Source of the DNA: Linnemannia hyalina
Taxonomy: Eukaryota; Mortierellomycota; Mortierellomycetes; Mortierellales; Mortierellaceae
Assembly: GCA_019671135.1 (NCBI GenBank)
Contig: JAHRHY010000023.1
Coordinates: 186,001-250,000 of the forward strand
Reading direction: 5' to 3'
Length of the DNA: 64,000 bases
In this document: positions 61,046 to 64,000 of the stretch, piece after piece
Position numbering within the stretch: the first letter of the stretch is position 1
Layout of the letters: each line of letters starts with the position of its first letter
The notes under the pieces: model-generated
Told to the model about the DNA's origin: nothing
The model's database searches: none
What the model saw: the letters and a program-made list of their open reading frames with translations, nothing else
Made by a program: the position numbers and the translations under genes

Positions 61046-61676
61046 TCCTATTGGTCCGATGCCTTTAAGAGAACATCGTATATGTCTCCACTTCCTATGT
61101 ACATCCTCTCGAAGGTGCTGCTCCATGCTGCTCCAATAATAATACACCATCGGGAAAACCCAAATAACAAAAATACATTTATCTTTTCATACATCTCTCA
61201 TCCATTTTCATACAAATCCACATGCTGTGCTCTCACTCGCTCATTCACTTTCGCACTTCGCCCAAGGACACAACTACAAAAATGAGTGACGCTTTTGCTG
61301 TTCTTTCCTTGGCGGGCTGTCACTTGTCAGAGTCAGAGTCAGCCCCACACTCTCGGGTGATGGAGTCTCCGAGGTACAAAAGGAACCCTTTCTCCCTCCA
61401 TTTTCTAAAGCATCAAACTTTCATCTCTTCATTTTTCATTTGTACTCTACCTTTTCATTTCATTTTCGCACTTGCATTCATTCATTCACTCCTCATTCAT
61501 ACACTCACTCATTCATCGCTGCATTCAAAACCCTCATTCACAACACTTCATACTCACACACACAAGACAGTAACACAACAACACTACAACACTACAGCAC
61601 TACAACACTACAACACTACAACACAACACCACAACATCACAACACTACAACACATCACCATCTAATATCACTCATC
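61046..61676. other. Profilin promoter and AC-rich leader with CACTACAA microsatellite
   Basis: No gene. The 5' part is C/T-rich. At about 61569-61660 there is an imperfect array of ACACTACA-type words directly before the profilin ATG, probably the 5' untranslated region. Confidence 0.7.
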
Positions 61677-62838
61677 ATGACCTGGCAAGCATACGTCGAC
61701 GATAACCTTATTGGCACCGGCAAGGTCGCCAAGGCAGCCATCTTTGGAACAGACGGAAGTCTCTGGGCCACATCTGCTGGATACAATGTAAATGCCCTGC
61801 CCTTCTTCTCCCTTTCCGATGCATTCCTCTAAATGCACACAACTGCACCTACTTCTCCAATCACCAGTTGCATATACTTGAGATGAATGACAATCTACAC
61901 GATCCAGGGCAAACAACATATACTCATGCTTATTTTATTCATCCTCAATTCCCCCCGACATTATAGGTTGACCCTGTCGAAGTCCTCAAGCTGATTGCTG
62001 CATTCGAAAACACCGATGAAATCGCCGCCAACGGCCTCTTCCTTGAGGGCAAAAGGTTCAACTACCTTCGCAGCGGAGACGCAAGCATCTATGCCCTTGT
62101 GAGTTATTTTTCTCTTTCATTCTTTTTCCTTTGTTGTTCTTTGTGGTACCATGACTTTCACGCTCCAAAGGTCGGCGGGGTGACTGTACACCAAAGTTCC
62201 GTCGAAATGGTCCTGGTGAGAGTGTGGAGCCCGCGTGTTGTCTTGTGAAAAAACCAAAAATAGCTCTGGTGGCAACAAATCAACAACAGCAGCAAACCAA
62301 CAATAGCACGCTACTCCATACAACAGCCATGCCAAGCTACTGGATGCTGGCTCTCATAAGACCTATTTTTATTTCTTCGTTCATTCTTTCTCTCTGGGGC
62401 CCTACTCTGCTTTCATCTCCTGAAGAGTTGTAGGGTGTACTTGAGGAAGTAAAATGAAGAGAGAGTGTGTGGGACCGTAGTACTATCCCTGAGGCCCAGA
62501 GTTCAATTCATTTCCGAGCCATTATTGAGAATAGAGTTTCTAACGCTTTTCATTTCATTTCATTTCGTTTCATTTCATTTCCAATAGGGTGAGGGTGGAG
62601 TAACGTGCGTGAGAACAAACAAAGCTGTCCTCCTTGGACACTATGCCGAGAACATGCCCGCAGGCGACAGCACAGTCGTCGTCGAGTCCCTTGGCGACTA
62701 CCTCCGTGGCACTGGTTTTGTAAGTCTCTTTGGATGGTCAATTGAGTGTCTAATAGTGCTCAATTGCACGCTGTTTGCATGGATGTGCCATTTACTTACT
62801 GTCCTTCTTCTCCCTCTCCTCTCTTTTGATCATAGTAA
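61677..62838 (+). CDS. PFY1: Profilin
   Basis: Three coding exons (61677-61787, 61967-62098, 62588-62719) plus a final exon starting with the stop codon (62836-62838) give 125 residues, the family's length. It starts MTWQAYVDDNLIGTGKV, the conserved poly-proline-binding N-terminus. The middle has GLFLEGKRFNYLR and the C-terminus is ENMPAGDSTVVVESLGDYL. Profilin binds monomeric actin and formins in the cytoplasm and feeds filament growth. An intron falls exactly between the last sense codon (TTT) and the TAA. Confidence 0.95.
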
Positions 62839-63218
62839 GTAACCGAAGCAATCGATACCCGCAATATACCTATACCCCTGCTGCCCAGGAAGTGCCTGAT
62901 GCTGGTTGTCAGGCTGTCCTTGATGGCATACACTCATACACTACACTAAATAGAATTCAAATAGACACCTAATAGACACTTTTAGACAAAGCAAGTTTTC
63001 TCCTGTGGCTTATGCATCTCCGCTTGCTTCTTTTTTTATTTTTTTATTTGAGCATTCAAGCACGAAAAGGGTTACATCGTTTTTTGTTGACAACCGACGA
63101 GACCCATTGCATCAAGGACGAACAAGAGCAGAAGTAGTGCCCAACCAGGAAGTAATACGTGGCAAAGGAAACAGGACCTTGAGAAAACAAAAAAAAACAA
63201 GTTACTCAATAACAAGCA
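62839..63218. other. Profilin 3' end and LAS1 promoter
   Basis: The 3' flank of profilin, then an A-rich stretch (AAACAAAAAAAAACAAG near 63186) before the LAS1 start. No gene seen. Confidence 0.5.
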
Positions 63219-64000
63219 ATGCCACCCAAACTGCCCAAGCTGGTGCCATGGCATTCCCCCGCCGAGTTCATTCAGGTGCACCAATGGTTCTACCCTCTTC
63301 CCACTGAGGATGGGTCACCAGATATCAGAGCTCAGGAGTGTGCCGTTCGACGCGTAAGGAAAACAAACCATTCATCAATTGGGATATCAACTGATTGATC
63401 AGTAGAGTCTACCGATTATCCCATAGGATAAGCTCACGAGGAAAGGAGACTAACATCAGTCCAATTTATTCTCTTCTGTTGAACATAGGTGAAGGCATGG
63501 GGGGCAAGAGGGAAACTGCCTCACGCAATCGACTCGACAGCGGCGTTCATGCAGGTCGTCATCCGGGACTGGACACAGACATGCTCGGACCAAGATCTGC
63601 GACACATGTACTCGATGGTCTTTATCCGGTTCGTCAATGGCTATGTCGATGGCTTCCAGTCGTCCAAATCTGCCAAATCGATCGCTTACCTGGCAGTCGA
63701 GAAGGTCGGCATGCCGATCTGGTTTGTGGAGCTCAGACATACAGCCACCCATGACTACTTGCCGAGTCTGACTATCCTCCGCAGTGCGACAAACCAGGTA
63801 TGAAGCAAAAGATTTGTCGGTCGGCGGAAAGGTTTGCAAGTTATTTTCGGCCGTGCCGTTCTAACAATCTTATTTGCATTCATCGAATATGTAGGCGCTG
63901 ACATGGATCAACAACAACTATTGGATGCCACAATTGGTCTCTGTCAAGCTGGATGAAACCCTGTCGCCAGAAATGATGACTGTCATGTCTGACTATGTCC
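63219..64000 (+). CDS. LAS1: LAS1, pre-rRNA endonuclease (5' part, cut by window end)
   Basis: Three exons are visible (63219-63353, 63489-63797, 63895 onward), about 183 residues, and the gene continues past the window. The protein starts MPPKLPKLVPWHSPAEF, then VKAWGARGKLPHAIDSTA and a helical HEPN domain. The catalytic R-x4-H motif RHTATH is at residues 128-133 with the usual THDYLPSL after it. Las1 is the nuclease that cuts ITS2 of pre-rRNA, working with the Grc3 kinase in the nucleolus. All frame joins are exact. Confidence 0.93.

Overview
This window looks like the nuclear genome of an early-diverging filamentous fungus, most probably Mortierellomycota (Mortierella, Linnemannia or Podila type). 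The reasons are dense short GT-AG introns, many Mucoromycota-type genes, a Crypton-type tyrosine recombinase, F-box/LRR debris, and an Integrator subunit (INTS11), which Dikarya generally lack. The species assignment is inference.

Layout. (1) 1-3060 is gene-poor and pyrimidine-rich, followed by a decayed LRR-type gene at 3.06-3.93 kb. (2) 4.1-23.5 kb is a nested mobile-element island. Its edges are two Crypton copies in opposite orientation: a decayed near-complete copy at 4.1-8.4 kb, and a 3' part at 22.35-23.5 kb. Inside are two outward-facing tRNA genes, tRNA-Ser(CGA) at 8.73 kb and tRNA-Thr(AGT) at 13.90 kb. They flank a giant palindrome (9.12-13.47 kb) built of 342-bp poly(A)-ended retroelement units and RNase H remnants. 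Next come two hAT transposons placed tail to tail (14.0-21.4 kb). One has an apparently intact 751-residue transposase. The other is broken by frameshifts and a solo LTR. A 447-bp foldback MITE sits in the terminal repeats of the second hAT. (3) 23.6-64 kb is ordinary conserved gene space.

Conserved genes in order: a centrosomin/Mto1-type gamma-tubulin linker (minus), INTS11 (plus, divergent from it), VPS15/PIK3R4 (minus), cytoplasmic dynein heavy chain (plus, divergent from VPS15), an Sds3/BRMS1-type histone-deacetylase subunit (minus), a TPR co-chaperone (minus), PMP3 (minus), tRNA adenosine deaminase TAD2/ADAT2 (plus), profilin (plus), and the 5' part of LAS1 (plus, cut by the window end).

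The conserved genes do not form a pathway. Two concern microtubules (gamma-tubulin anchor, dynein) and two concern RNA processing (INTS11 and LAS1 endonucleases), but this is probably chance. The exon joins given for these genes keep frame by my count and agree with the protein families. The mobile island holds the most unusual structure: a shared upstream block on two unrelated tRNA genes, a long near-perfect palindrome, and an intron present in one hAT copy and absent in its neighbour.
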